Translations under genes and position numbers: made by a program
NCBI RefSeq assembly: GCF_005404945.1
Contig: NZ_BJDG01000014.1
Span: forward strand, 1-64,000
DNA: 64,000 nt
Direction of reading: 5' to 3'
DNA from: Lactiplantibacillus pingfangensis
GTDB taxonomy: Bacteria; Bacillota; Bacilli; Lactobacillales; Lactobacillaceae
Shown: positions 23,979 to 32,547 of the stretch, one piece after another
Layout: each line of letters starts with the position of its first letter
Position numbering within the stretch: position 1 is the first letter of the stretch
Notes under the pieces: generated by a model
Databases searched by the model: none
The model's input: only the letters and a program-made list of their open reading frames with translations
What the model was told of the DNA's origin: nothing

Positions 23979-25316
23979 ATGACAAAGAACAAACGCTTTG
24001 ACTGGATTTTATTAATTATTTTATTCAGTTATTTCATGATTTTATTAGACAATTCGATTATTTTCACCGGAACTGTAAAAATTGCACAAGACTTGCAACT
24101 TAATCAACAAACATTGTCGTGGGTCAGCAGCGCTTACTCATTAACCTTTGGTGGCTTTTTATTACTTGGTGGTCGTGCCGGGGATTTATTCGGACGTCGA
24201 CGGGTATTTGAAATCGGCCTTGTTATCTTTGGCCTGGGATCATTAATTGTGGGGTTGGCAATCAATGCGCCGATGATAATTGCGGCGCGGGCGTTTCAAG
24301 GGATTGGCTCCGCAATTTTAGCGCCAACGACTTTGGCAATTCTGATGGATACTTATGAAGGCGTCGCGCGGGTCAAAGCGATTGCGTATTACGGCGCCAT
24401 GGCCGGTATTGGTGCTAGCGTTAGCCTCGTTATTGGTGGGATCTTTGCCAGTTTGCTGACTTGGCGGGTGGGATTCTTCATTAATGTCCCAATCAGTATT
24501 TGGATGTGCTATTTAGCGGTTCGACATTTAAAGGCGGATCAAGGTCAAGCTGATGGCAAGCTTGATTGGCTTGGGACGATCACTTCACTGGTCGGGATGA
24601 GCGCATTAGTTTATAGTATTGTCGGGACTTGGGCAAAATTGCCAGCCCTATTCTTAGCAATCGTCATGTTAGGGACGTTCATTTTTCAAGAATATCGAAC
24701 GACGCAACCAATCATGCCGTTACGATTATTTGCGGACCGTGAACGGGTCGGCGCCTACATTGGCCGCTTTCTCTATCTAGGTGCCATGCTTGGTTTTTGG
24801 TTTATCACACCCCAATTGATGCAAAATCAACTTGGATTTAGTGCTTTGATGGCGGGAATCGCCTTTTTCCCGTTAACCATTTTGAACTTTATTGTGGCGT
24901 TACAAGTGGCGCGGTTGACCGCTAAATGGGGCAACGGTTGGTTACTTGTTCTGGGCGTGGGGTTAACCTTAATTGGGATGTTTTGGATGAGCTTCTTTAC
25001 CCCAGCGATTGGTTATTGGCTGGGAATTGCCTTACCAATGGCGGTGATTGGGGTTGGTCAAGGCTTGGCATTGAGTCCATTTACAGCGGCCGGGGTCGCA
25101 CATACCCACGGCGCCGATGCGGGGGCCGCTTCCGGGGTTGTGAATGTGATGCATCAGCTCGGTGGTTCCGTCGGTTTGGCGATTTTAGTGGCGGTACAAA
25201 ATCTGAGTCACAACCAAGTGCTCGGTTTCCGGCACGCGATTTTAACTGGTTCCGGCTTGCTAGTGATTGCGTTGCTCGTGACGATTTTGCTGATTTTGCC
25301 AGGTGAACGGCGCTAA
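23979..25316 (+). CDS. MFS drug-type transporter (DHA2, 14 TM)
   Basis: 445 residues and about 14 membrane segments. The loop motif GRAGDLFGRRRVFEIG is MFS motif A. LDNSIIFTG in the first helix (D for drug/proton coupling) and the ILAPTTLAILM motif C region fit DHA2 efflux pumps. A proton-driven exporter of drugs or toxic metabolites is likely. Directly under a MerR-type promoter with a perfect dyad, together with the two downstream genes. No usual GGAGG; ACAAGGGG lies before the ATG. Confidence 0.92.
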   Translation: MTKNKRFDWILLIILFSYFMILLDNSIIFTGTVKIAQDLQLNQQTLSWVSSAYSLTFGGFLLLGGRAGDLFGRRRVFEIGLVIFGLGSLIVGLAINAPMIIAARAFQGIGSAILAPTTLAILMDTYEGVARVKAIAYYGAMAGIGASVSLVIGGIFASLLTWRVGFFINVPISIWMCYLAVRHLKADQGQADGKLDWLGTITSLVGMSALVYSIVGTWAKLPALFLAIVMLGTFIFQEYRTTQPIMPLRLFADRERVGAYIGRFLYLGAMLGFWFITPQLMQNQLGFSALMAGIAFFPLTILNFIVALQVARLTAKWGNGWLLVLGVGLTLIGMFWMSFFTPAIGYWLGIALPMAVIGVGQGLALSPFTAAGVAHTHGADAGAASGVVNVMHQLGGSVGLAILVAVQNLSHNQVLGFRHAILTGSGLLVIALLVTILLILPGERR

Positions 25317-25374
25317 AGCTGTCAAAATGGCTCAGATTGACCTGATTAAGCAATTGGAAAGGTGGTGAGGCCTC

Positions 25375-25743
25375 ATGCAAAATGAACCAATAACGTTATA
25401 TCGAGCGTATAATCTAGCGATGGCGGCGAATTGTACGCCAAAGCTCGATCAGTTGTTAGCCGCAGATTTTACGTTGACCCATATGACTGGACTGGTACAA
25501 TCGAAGGCTGAGTGGTTGGCACAAATTCGTAATGGTCAAATGCATTATTTTAACTCTGACGAGGAACAGGTACAGGTTGTGCCCACGAGTGATGGCTGGC
25601 AAGTTACAGGACGAAATGTTGTGACAGCAGAAATTCACGGTGGTACGCGGATTGCTTGGCCTTTAGAGACCGTGATGCAACTCAAACGCTCAGCTGGTCA
25701 GTTACGGATTAGCCAAGCGGTGGTCACAACTTATGAACGATGA
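25375..25743 (+). CDS. NTF2-like / SnoaL-like protein
   Basis: 122 residues with the cone-shaped NTF2-like pattern (DUF4440 type): LYRAYNLAMAANCTPKLDQLLAADFTLTHMTG, then alternating strands to the end. Such proteins act as small-molecule isomerases or binding proteins. AAAGGTGGTGAGG lies before the ATG. Second gene of the MFS operon. Confidence 0.8.
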   Translation: MQNEPITLYRAYNLAMAANCTPKLDQLLAADFTLTHMTGLVQSKAEWLAQIRNGQMHYFNSDEEQVQVVPTSDGWQVTGRNVVTAEIHGGTRIAWPLETVMQLKRSAGQLRISQAVVTTYER

Positions 25744-25769
25744 TAAAAAATTAAAAGAGGTTGATTAAG

Positions 25770-26369
25770 ATGAAAAAAGTTTTAATTATTGGTGCTACTG
25801 GTTCGATTGGTGCGACGGCGCGCACTTATTTTCTAACTCACAGTGATGATCAACTCAAATTGGTTGCGCGACATGCCAATCGCCTAACGGTTGATCCGAC
25901 CCGTGAGACAGCTGTTCAAGCTGATGTGACTGATGTGTCGGCTTTGGCAGCCGCGATGCAAGGCCAAGAAGTAGTTTTTGCCGCATTAAGCGGTGATTTG
26001 AAGACGATGGCGACTAGTATTATTCAAGCAATGCATCAGGCACAACTAAAACGGTTGATTTTTATTACGTCGATGGGCATCTACAATGAAATTCCTGCAA
26101 GCTTAGGGGCAGGCGGAAATTTAGCCAGTAATGGGATGTTGCGGCCTTATCGTGATGCGGCGGATGCGATTGAAGCGTCTGATTTGGATTACACGATTAT
26201 TCGCCCCGGTTGGTTTGATAATGGTTCAGACAACTATGAGGTGACGCAAAAAGGGGAGCCATTCGGTGGTCATGATGTTTCTCGTAAGGCCATTGCCGAC
26301 TTAGTTTTACATGCGGCCGATGATCACCGGTACAGTCAGGCCAGTATCGGTATTAATCGCCCAGAATAG
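25770..26369 (+). CDS. NAD(P)H-binding (NmrA-like) protein
   Basis: 199 residues. KKVLIIGATGSIGATA (residues 2-17) gives the GxxGxxG cofactor loop. Paralog of the proteins at 3869 and 16466, with the same YEVTQKGEPF-like stretch. A TTG at 25761 is possible, but the ATG at 25770 has AGAGG at good distance. Last gene of the MerR-controlled MFS operon; the terminator at 26439 follows. Probably a reductase acting on the compound that induces the operon. Confidence 0.85.
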   Translation: MKKVLIIGATGSIGATARTYFLTHSDDQLKLVARHANRLTVDPTRETAVQADVTDVSALAAAMQGQEVVFAALSGDLKTMATSIIQAMHQAQLKRLIFITSMGIYNEIPASLGAGGNLASNGMLRPYRDAADAIEASDLDYTIIRPGWFDNGSDNYEVTQKGEPFGGHDVSRKAIADLVLHAADDHRYSQASIGINRPE

Positions 26370-26438
26370 TTGAAAGGAAGGTTACAAGATATCACAAACT
26401 GATGTCACATTAGCGGATTAATAAGCGGTTAACTAAAA

Positions 26439-26477
26439 GGCCAGCCGACACTTGAAATTTCTCGGTGTCGGCTGGCC
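26439..26477. terminator. terminator between MFS operon and the second MerR gene
   Basis: GGCCAGCCGACAC and GTGTCGGCTGGCC are perfect arms; convergent genes on both sides. Confidence 0.85.
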
Positions 26478-26494
26478 GTTTGTTTTGTATGGGG

Positions 26495-26935
26495 CTAGTG
26501 CGCTTGATTCTCTTGGTAGATGTCGTGTTCTTCGGCTTCTGGAATGTTGGAAGGCACAAAACTATCAGATTTGTGATTAATCAAAATATCAGCATAATGA
26601 TCAACTTTAATATTGATGGTTTTTAAATGATTTTGTAGATCGTTAATTTCATCCAACGTACGTGATTGCTGAGCCTTCATCATTTCATAACGCTCAGGAA
26701 CGGTATTTTCACCTTCCTGGACGAGTTCCAAATAATGTTGAATCCGTTCAACCGGCATCCCGGTTTGACGCAAGCAAATGATGAGATGCAGCCACTCTAA
26801 ATCGGTATCTTCAAAGACCCGATTGTTATTGTTATCACGCTTGACGAATGGTAGCATGCCATGATCGTGATAGTAGCGAATGCTATAAGTTGAAATGCTC
26901 ATTTTTTTAGCAACTTCTTGAATGGTATAGGACAA
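26495..26935 (-). CDS. MerR family regulator (AdhR/NmlR-like) with conserved Cys54
   Basis: 146 residues. Winged helix (STYSIRYYHDHGMLPFVKRD, residues 15-34), then IICLRQTGMPVERIQHY and a coiled coil. C54 in this motif lies where the AdhR/NmlR group keeps its thiol sensor for aldehydes and electrophiles. It is the only cysteine in the protein. The gene is convergent to the MFS operon and is a good candidate for its activator and for the other CCTTGAAGT-type promoters. The start codon lies directly before AGGGGT-type upstream sequence. Confidence 0.9.
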   Translation of the reverse strand: MSYTIQEVAKKMSISTYSIRYYHDHGMLPFVKRDNNNNRVFEDTDLEWLHLIICLRQTGMPVERIQHYLELVQEGENTVPERYEMMKAQQSRTLDEINDLQNHLKTINIKVDHYADILINHKSDSFVPSNIPEAEEHDIYQENQAH

Positions 26936-27254
26936 CTAGAACCCCTCCTGAAAAATAGCGTTAAACTCTGAATAGTATCTTACAGCGTCGTGGCGGAGTT
27001 TGCAACCCTAAATGTTCTGAGTGAATTATAGGGCTCCCTTATAGCAAGACTAAGCTGATGTCACTTTTTTTAATTAAATGGTTAAAATCGCTTGCATTAT
27101 AGTTGCTGTAAACCGTTATGATCATGACAGGTCGTGATTAGAAAATGGCGGCGTTAAATTAAGTTGACTTTGCTAATCGTAATCAAAGTAGTTGCCTTCT
27201 AGCAACGTTAAGGTGATAAGCTACGATTATTAACTAAACAAGGGGGTGTGAGCC
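26936..27254. other. divergent intergenic region
   Basis: It holds the promoter of the MerR gene (minus) and a MerR-type promoter for the gene at 27255. A second TTGCAT-19-TATGAT arrangement at 27092-27122 lacks a clear dyad. A TATAGGG/CCCTTATA dyad lies near 27028-27045. No gene seen. Confidence 0.4.
27192..27222 (+). promoter_or_regulatory. MerR-type promoter of the unknown gene at 27255
   Basis: TTGCCT (27192-27197), 19-bp spacer, TAAGCT (27217-27222). CCTT...AAGG ends of a partial dyad. Confidence 0.65.
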
Positions 27255-27956
27255 GTGTGGCAATATTCAATTCAACAAAGTGGTCGTGATTTTGAACCGG
27301 TTCTGACTTGGTCAGCGGATGCCCAGGCGGCCTTGGCCCAAGTTAAGACGCGCGATGATGTTGATTTATTGAGCTGGAATCCCAGCACGGATGTGAGTGA
27401 AATTTATGAACAGTATTCATTAGAACAGTTGGTAGCCCAAATTGACCAGACGGCTTATGCGCGCTTATTAGAGAAAATGGCACAGACGTTGGAGAATTCT
27501 GGACAAGTGATTACGCCAAGTTTACAACGACAATGGTACTTGGTCGGCTACTTGGCGAGTCTGGAGCATCAAGCCTTAATTAACACCGCCGCGGCCTTGT
27601 TGAGCCTCACGGTTTTAAACTTAAAGACCCCGCCAATGGCCCTAGCCAAGGTGACGGCCAAACAGCAACGCGGGTTGACCGATCAGGCGCGATGTTGGTT
27701 AATGGCGGCGCAAGTGACGGATTTACAATTATTAGCGACGACGAAACCATTGCAAAAATTATTAGCGCACTTATTAGATCAAGATCAGCGTTTGGATACC
27801 TGTTGTGTGAGTGGTCAGTCGGCTGGTTGGCAATTAGCAAATGACGCCAACTGGCTTAGTCAGATTGCGACACCCCAGTTTGCGTTACCACAGCTTGAAC
27901 GGGCGAGCGCTTTTAGATTGTTGCGAGCAGCATATTTGGAGCGTCAGTTGGGGTAA
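27255..27956 (+). CDS. hypothetical protein under a MerR-type promoter
   Basis: 233 residues, soluble, rich in Leu, Ala and Gln, probably all helical. Two adjacent cysteines are in LDTCCVSGQS near residue 184. GTG start with AAGGGGGTG before it. No family recognised. It lies under a 19-bp-spacer promoter, and the permease gene follows within 40 bp. Confidence 0.7.
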   Translation: MWQYSIQQSGRDFEPVLTWSADAQAALAQVKTRDDVDLLSWNPSTDVSEIYEQYSLEQLVAQIDQTAYARLLEKMAQTLENSGQVITPSLQRQWYLVGYLASLEHQALINTAAALLSLTVLNLKTPPMALAKVTAKQQRGLTDQARCWLMAAQVTDLQLLATTKPLQKLLAHLLDQDQRLDTCCVSGQSAGWQLANDANWLSQIATPQFALPQLERASAFRLLRAAYLERQLG

Positions 27957-27993
27957 ACTAGGATTAAGTAAATTTTTTGAAGGGCGGCAGATA

Positions 27994-29271
27994 TTGTTGA
28001 AGTCGAAGTTTGGAATGTTAAGTGTTATTTTGTTAGGAATTAATTCGATTATTGGTTCTGGTATTTTTCTCTTGCCGGGTCAGGCAGAAGCCTTGATGGG
28101 ACCGGCCAGTATTTTAGTCTTTATTTTTGATATGTTATTGATCGTGTCAATCGCATTATGTTACGCAGAAGATGCGACTTATTTTAAAAGTAATGGTGGG
28201 CCGTATTTGTATGCGAAAGAAGCCTTTGGCGACTTTGTTGGCTATGAAGTCGGGTTCAGTGTTTGGGCAATCAGTATTATTGCCTGGGCCACGATGGCGA
28301 ATGCTTTTACCACGGCATTAAGTGCTATTTTTCCAGTCTTACAGCAGGCAATTTGGAAGGATTTGACAATTCTCATCTTGCTCGGCGGCTTAACCTTGGT
28401 TAATATTTCTGGCATTACTTTGACGAAAGTCGTTAATAATATTGTCACGATTGCGAAGTTATTGCCATTAGTTTTGTTTGTTGTCGTGGGGGCGTTCTTC
28501 ATTAATGGGGCGCATTTCACCCCATTTGTGGTGACCAACGCCAGCTTTACTAATTCGTTTGGGTCGGCCGCAATTCTAATTTTTTATGCGTTTACTGGTT
28601 TTGAAGCGATTGCGATTGCAGCGCAAGAATTTCGTAACCCACAGCGAACGATTCCCATGGCAATCATGGTTGTCTTAGCCGTTGTAGCCGTGTTGTACAT
28701 TGCGATTCAGGTCGTGTCGATTGGCATCTTGGGTGGCAGTCTGGCGGGCAGTACTGCCCCAATCCAAGATGGGTTTGAAAAAATCCTCGGTCCGGTTGGG
28801 AAGACGATTGTGGCAGTTGGCACAATTATTTCGATTTTAGGTGTTGCCACGGCGCAATCTTTCTATTTACCAAGAATTGGCTCATCAATGGCAGATAACG
28901 GGGTGATGCCCAAGATTGTTGGCTATCGCAATCGCCGTAATGTGCCAGCGGTTGCCATGGTGATTTCGTTCTTAATTGCTTATCCGTTAGCTATTTCTGG
29001 GACATTTCAAACGTTGGCTGCAATTTCGGTTGTGTCGAGATTCGCGCAATATATTCCAACGATTTTAGCCGTTTTAGTTTTTCGGCGCCGTAAAACGCAG
29101 ACGGGCGCAAGTTTCCGTGTCCCATTTGGGCCAGTTTTACCAGTCATTGCGGTAGTTGTTAGTTTATGGTTGCTGTCAAAGGCGACTGGTTTTCAATTGA
29201 TTATGGGGCTGGGCTGCTTGGTCATTGCCGTGCCGTTCTACTTCTTAACCTCGCACCGACAACAAGCTTAG
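27994..29271 (+). CDS. APC family amino-acid permease
   Basis: 425 residues and about 12 membrane segments. GINSIIGSGIFLLPGQ in helix 1 is the APC substrate loop, and FYAFTGFEAIAIAAQEFRNPQRTIP matches helix 6 with the following loop. Transports an amino acid or amine by proton symport or exchange. The open frame runs far upstream into the preceding gene; a TTG at 27994 with AGGG 9 nt before it is the best start (a TTG at 27997 is also possible). Likely co-transcribed with 27255. Confidence 0.88.
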   Translation: MLKSKFGMLSVILLGINSIIGSGIFLLPGQAEALMGPASILVFIFDMLLIVSIALCYAEDATYFKSNGGPYLYAKEAFGDFVGYEVGFSVWAISIIAWATMANAFTTALSAIFPVLQQAIWKDLTILILLGGLTLVNISGITLTKVVNNIVTIAKLLPLVLFVVVGAFFINGAHFTPFVVTNASFTNSFGSAAILIFYAFTGFEAIAIAAQEFRNPQRTIPMAIMVVLAVVAVLYIAIQVVSIGILGGSLAGSTAPIQDGFEKILGPVGKTIVAVGTIISILGVATAQSFYLPRIGSSMADNGVMPKIVGYRNRRNVPAVAMVISFLIAYPLAISGTFQTLAAISVVSRFAQYIPTILAVLVFRRRKTQTGASFRVPFGPVLPVIAVVVSLWLLSKATGFQLIMGLGCLVIAVPFYFLTSHRQQA

Positions 29272-29289
29272 CATTTGACCAAAAAAGAC

Positions 29290-29320
29290 TTGCCTTCGTG
29301 TTGGTCGAAAGGGGTAAACT
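29290..29320 (+). promoter_or_regulatory. MerR-type promoter of a small CxxxC protein gene
   Basis: TTGCCT (29290-29295), 19-bp spacer, TAAACT (29315-29320). Partial dyad with CCTTCG...CGAAAGG arms. Confidence 0.68.
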
Positions 29321-29349
29321 AACCTTATCGAATCAGAAGGGGTGAGTCA

Positions 29350-29574
29350 ATGAGTTGTCAAACAGCCTGTGGTCGAATTAGTGTCATGCCAAGACGTCAT
29401 CGTGAAGTAACGGTAATTGCTGCCGTGAGTGGACAAGGTCGGCAAGCGTACTTGTTGGCTCAACAACAGTTATTGCGCACACGTTTAGCAACGTTGTCGA
29501 TAACTGAACAGACAGCAGTTGTTAACACTGTCCAAGCTGAATTGCATCAGCTAGAAATTCAGTTAGTTAAGTGA
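29350..29574 (+). CDS. small CxxxC protein under a MerR-type promoter
   Basis: 74 residues. MSCQTACGRISVMPRRH gives two cysteines spaced C-x3-C close to the N-terminus; the rest is helical, basic and Leu/Gln-rich. AAGGGGTGAG lies before the ATG. I do not recognise a family. The two cysteines with a MerR-type promoter suggest metal, thiol or electrophile handling, but this is inference. Confidence 0.65.
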   Translation: MSCQTACGRISVMPRRHREVTVIAAVSGQGRQAYLLAQQQLLRTRLATLSITEQTAVVNTVQAELHQLEIQLVK

Positions 29575-29649
29575 CTAAAGATTGAAAGACGAGAAGCACT
29601 AATAATACGGTTATACCAGTACATTGGTGATAAAAAGAAGTCAACGTTG

Positions 29650-29840
29650 GCGCTTCCGGTCGTCGCTGATTACATGCGGGCGTGGGACCAGGCCAAGCCT
29701 AGGAAGCGGTCTTGGCCTTCCCCTGGAATCTTTGCCAAGCCCGCAAATATCCCGGACCGTCCGTCCCGTAAGACCGGCAAAAAGCGCCGCTCTAACGGGA
29801 TATTCACGCCCGATGCAATCAGCGACGTCCTACAGCTAGG
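29650..29840 (+). repeat. dispersed structured element, copy 1 (divergent)
   Basis: Copy of the family also seen at 43564, 52273, 55518/57116 and 60138. Outer stem CGTCGCTGATT (29661) with AATCAGCGACG (29817), then GGGCGTG with CACGCCC. Hairpins are GGCCAAG/CTTGGCC, TTTGC/GCAAA and CCCGT..CGGC/GCCG..ACGGG. Many pairs differ from the other copies on both strands at once, so the fold is kept. It starts 75 bp after the stop of the small CxxxC gene. Confidence 0.85.
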
Positions 29841-30004
29841 CTAATGGCTATAAAGTGAATGGCACCAAAAACAATTGATTTGATTCTTCGAAGTTATTGA
29901 GCTAGTCACCGATACTTTGAACTTTCACAGTTATTTTTATTGGCCGACTGTACTGGAATCAATAGCCATCAGTCACCTTACAACCTTTTAATTGAGTGAA
30001 CTAA

Positions 30005-30053
30005 ATCGTCATCAAGCGTGCCTAATCAGGGCATGCTTGATGACGATTTTTTC
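30005..30053 (+). terminator. rho-independent terminator
   Basis: ATCGTCATCAAGC and GCTTGATGACGAT arms with a GCC/GGC inner part, followed by TTTTTT. It is the first terminator after the gene at 29350, so copy 1 of the structured element may lie in that gene's 3' UTR. Confidence 0.88.
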
Positions 30054-30343
30054 GATACAAGCACCATGGAAAATGTTGGGGTAACGCAGGTTTGGATGCG
30101 ATATTTAGAATTAGTGATGCTCAGCAAAATGACAATTATTGCTAGAGTTTAATTAGAGCTGGACATATAGATTTGACGCTAATCAAATTTGTGCTATTAG
30201 TGACTTGAACTGGCCCAAGAAAAGTTAAAAGTGAACTTGGGTATCGCTTCAGGTCGGAGGCGGCCACGAGTTCGGTCAGTGAGTGTTTGGTGAAGATTTT
30301 TGGGTGACTGGTAATCAAAAACAATGCACATCGCTAGCCGTGA

Positions 30344-30479
30344 GGGGGATTCGTTTGGGGCTCAGCCGTGGCGTTTGACTTAGCGCGGGTCTTGTCCGCG
30401 GTTAGTCAAAAACCAGCTTTTGAGACCGCCTTTTGGCTCAAAACTGGTTCATGGCGTTCCAGCCCCAAACGAATCCCCC
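30344..30479. repeat. three-stem palindromic element
   Basis: A perfect 19-bp outer stem: 30344-30362 (begins GGGGGATTCG) with 30461-30479. Inside are two arms: GTTTGACT/AGTCAAA with a CGCGG/CCGCG tip (30373-30410), and AACCAG..TTTTGAG/CTCAAAA..CTGGTT (30411-30449). The whole folds as a cloverleaf-like three-way junction. No similarity to the 190-bp element. Confidence 0.8.
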
Positions 30480-30569
30480 GGTAGGCGGGAATCGTAACGT
30501 GCTCACTAAACAATTGACGAGCTGAAAAATGGAATAAAAGACCTGTCACTCAATCACGTGCGTAACCAC

Positions 30570-30599
30570 TTGACGGGTTGTACATGATTAGAGTAAGAT
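30570..30599 (+). promoter_or_regulatory. promoter of the T-box operon
   Basis: TTGACG (30570-30575), 18-bp spacer, TAAGAT (30594-30599), just upstream of the T-box leader. Confidence 0.65.
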
Positions 30600-30609
30600 T
30601 AAAATACAA

Positions 30610-30868
30610 TTAAATAACATGTTGATGAGAAGAGTAGTCACGAACCGGATCGACAGGAAACTGCGGCAACTGAGAAGCAGTGATTCGTGCAGTGATGAAG
30701 ATGAACTCGGAATGTCTAGTCGTGGTCACAAGGCCCTGCTAGCGGCACTGGCCGATATCCCAGCGAGTTAGTAATAACTTGATGAGCTTAGCTAGGTGAC
30801 TAGTTAATAAACTTGGGTGGTACCGCGCCAATGCGTCCCTCGTCCGAAATGGATGGGGGATTTTTTGC
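30610..30868 (+). promoter_or_regulatory. T-box riboswitch, probably methionine-specific
   Basis: The stem I base is formed by CACGA near 30640 and TCGTG near 30720, preceded by AGAGTAGT. The T-box proper, TGGGTGGTACCGCG, lies at 30814-30827. The terminator has arms TCCCTCGTCC and GGATGGGGGA with a T-run (30834-30867). The likely specifier is one of two ATG codons in GATGAAGATGAACTCGG (30694-30710), which would read tRNA-Met and fits the MetI-like enzyme downstream. The T-box is certain; the specifier is inference. Confidence 0.92.
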
Positions 30869-30893
30869 GTTCACGATAGTCATGACAAACGAC

Positions 30894-30911
30894 TTATCAA
30901 CATGTTGATAA
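30894..30911. promoter_or_regulatory. perfect 18-bp palindrome before the MetI-like gene
   Basis: TTATCAACATGTTGATAA at 30894-30911, between the T-box terminator and the start codon. It could be an operator or an RNA hairpin near the ribosome binding site. Confidence 0.45.
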
Positions 30912-30963
30912 CAATTAGAGAGACCATCACTAAAATGGCAATCAGAGAAAGAGGATTTGGCTG

Positions 30964-32085
30964 ATGACAACGAACAAGACTGAGTTACATATTGAAACAC
31001 TTTTAGCCCAAGCGGGTAATCGAACCGATGACGAAAAGACTGGGGCCATCTCAGCGCCAATCTATTTATCGACAGCGTATCGACATGCCGGACTTGGTCA
31101 ATCGACCGGTTTTGACTATCCACGAGAAGCGCAACCGACTCGATGTATCTTGGAGCAGACGTTGGCGGAGATGGAACATGGGGTAGCTGGTTTTGCACTT
31201 GCTTCAGGCATGTCCGCCATTCAATTAGTCTTTACACTGTTTAACAGTGGTGACCGAATTATCATCTCTGACGATTTGTATGGCGGTTCTTATCGCTTTT
31301 TCGATTTATTGCATGATCATTATCGGCTAAACTTTTCCGTTTGGGATGGTCAGGACCAAGCCCAACTGGCTGATGAAATTGATGATACTACCGTTGCACT
31401 TTGGTTAGAAACGCCCTCCAATCCGACGATGAAACTCATTGATATTGCGGCAACGGCTAAAACTACCCGGGCGCATGGCATTAAGCTGATTGTGGATAAT
31501 ACATTTTACACGCCACTGATTCAAAAGCCACTCGATTTGGGGGCAGATATTGTCATTCACTCGGCAACCAAATATTTGGCGGGACATAACGATGTGTTGG
31601 CCGGCGCCGTAATCGCTAAAAGTCAGGCGGATGCAGATCAACTAGAATTCAATTTAGTGACCACTGGCGCTGTCCTCGACCCGATGGATTCTTGGCTATT
31701 ATTGCGGAGTCTGAAAACTTTACCGTTGCGGATGCGACAACACGAAGCCAATGCGCAAACGTTAGTCAAAGTTTTAACGGCCAATGCGCACGTCGCCAAA
31801 GTGTTGTATCCTGGTCGCGGTGGCATGATTAGTTTTTATTTAGCCGCGGGCGTGAGTGTGGATAAGTTTCTGCGCGCCTTGAAAATTGTGTCCTTTGCAG
31901 AAAGCTTGGGTGGCGTCGAGAGTTTGGTCACGGTGCCAGCCGTGCAGACTCATGCGGATCTGTCCGAAGCGGAACGGCAAGCCAAAGGGATTACGGCGAA
32001 CTTATTACGGTTATCCACCGGTATTGAAAACGCCGCGGATTTGCAAGCGGACTTAGAACAAGCATTGACCGTCGCAGCAAATTAA
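30964..32085 (+). CDS. MetI-like Cys/Met metabolism PLP enzyme
   Basis: 373 residues, trans-sulfuration family. The PLP lysine is K203 in [20 protein letters not shown] carries the PLP-pyridine Asp. The sequence follows B. subtilis MetI closely from memory ([36 protein letters not shown]). It is therefore likely a cystathionine gamma-synthase / O-acetylhomoserine thiolyase, though a lyase role is possible. GAGGATTTGG lies before the ATG. The upstream T-box ties expression to uncharged tRNA, probably Met. Thioredoxin gene next. Confidence 0.9.
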   Translation: MTTNKTELHIETLLAQAGNRTDDEKTGAISAPIYLSTAYRHAGLGQSTGFDYPREAQPTRCILEQTLAEMEHGVAGFALASGMSAIQLVFTLFNSGDRIIISDDLYGGSYRFFDLLHDHYRLNFSVWDGQDQAQLADEIDDTTVALWLETPSNPTMKLIDIAATAKTTRAHGIKLIVDNTFYTPLIQKPLDLGADIVIHSATKYLAGHNDVLAGAVIAKSQADADQLEFNLVTTGAVLDPMDSWLLLRSLKTLPLRMRQHEANAQTLVKVLTANAHVAKVLYPGRGGMISFYLAAGVSVDKFLRALKIVSFAESLGGVESLVTVPAVQTHADLSEAERQAKGITANLLRLSTGIENAADLQADLEQALTVAAN

Positions 32086-32166
32086 GGCAAAAGCCTTTAC
32101 TTACTTTTTGTACGTGGTAAACTTAACTTATTGAAACGATCTTGATAACTATTGGAGGCATTTTAA

Positions 32167-32487
32167 ATGGCAACAGCAACTTTAAGTAACGAAGAGATTC
32201 GCGAACGCATTAAAACGGGTAAGCACATGTTATTCTTTACGGCGGATTGGTGCCCAGATTGCGCTTTCATTAAACCAGTCATGCCTCAGATTGAAGCAAA
32301 ATACGATCAATATGATTGGATTACGGTTGACCGTGACGCCAACATCGACATTGCACAAGATATGGGTGTCATGGGCATTCCTAGTTTTGTCGGCATTGAA
32401 GATGGTGAAGAAACCGGACGCTATGTGGATAAATTCCGTAAAACCCAAAAACAAGTTGAAGATTTCTTGGATTCATTAGAAAAATAA
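32167..32487 (+). CDS. thioredoxin-like protein
   Basis: 106 residues. Active site W28-C29-P30-D31-C32 differs from the classic WCGPC. The cis-proline is in MGIPSFVGI. It reduces disulfides in the cytoplasm or acts as a dedicated partner. GGAGG precedes the ATG; TTTACT and TAAACT boxes 16 bp apart lie upstream. It is followed by a bidirectional terminator. Confidence 0.9.
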   Translation: MATATLSNEEIRERIKTGKHMLFFTADWCPDCAFIKPVMPQIEAKYDQYDWITVDRDANIDIAQDMGVMGIPSFVGIEDGEETGRYVDKFRKTQKQVEDFLDSLEK

Positions 32488-32498
32488 TTAAAAAAACG

Positions 32499-32544
32499 AA
32501 CGTGTCACAAAAGGTGGAATTTCAGCCCTTTGTGACACGTTTTG
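32499..32544. terminator. bidirectional terminator between thioredoxin and merR genes
   Basis: ACGTGTCACAAA and TTTGTGACACGT arms; A-run left and T-run right. Confidence 0.85.
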
Positions 32545-32547
32545 CGT

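Larger units (their letters stand above)
29575..30569. other. gene-poor stretch with structured elements
   Basis: About 1 kb without a convincing gene. It contains a divergent copy of the dispersed element (29650), a terminator (30005), a three-stem palindrome (30344) and the promoter of the T-box operon. A 60-codon open frame on the minus strand (30142-30324) has no ribosome binding site worth noting and is not called. Confidence 0.5.

Noticed and set aside
27092-27122. TTGCAT-19-TATGAT, a possible tenth MerR-type promoter
   Set aside because: The spacing fits, but there is no clear dyad and a better site lies 100 bp downstream.
30142-30324. 60-codon frame on the minus strand
   Set aside because: No usable ribosome binding site and no recognisable protein features.
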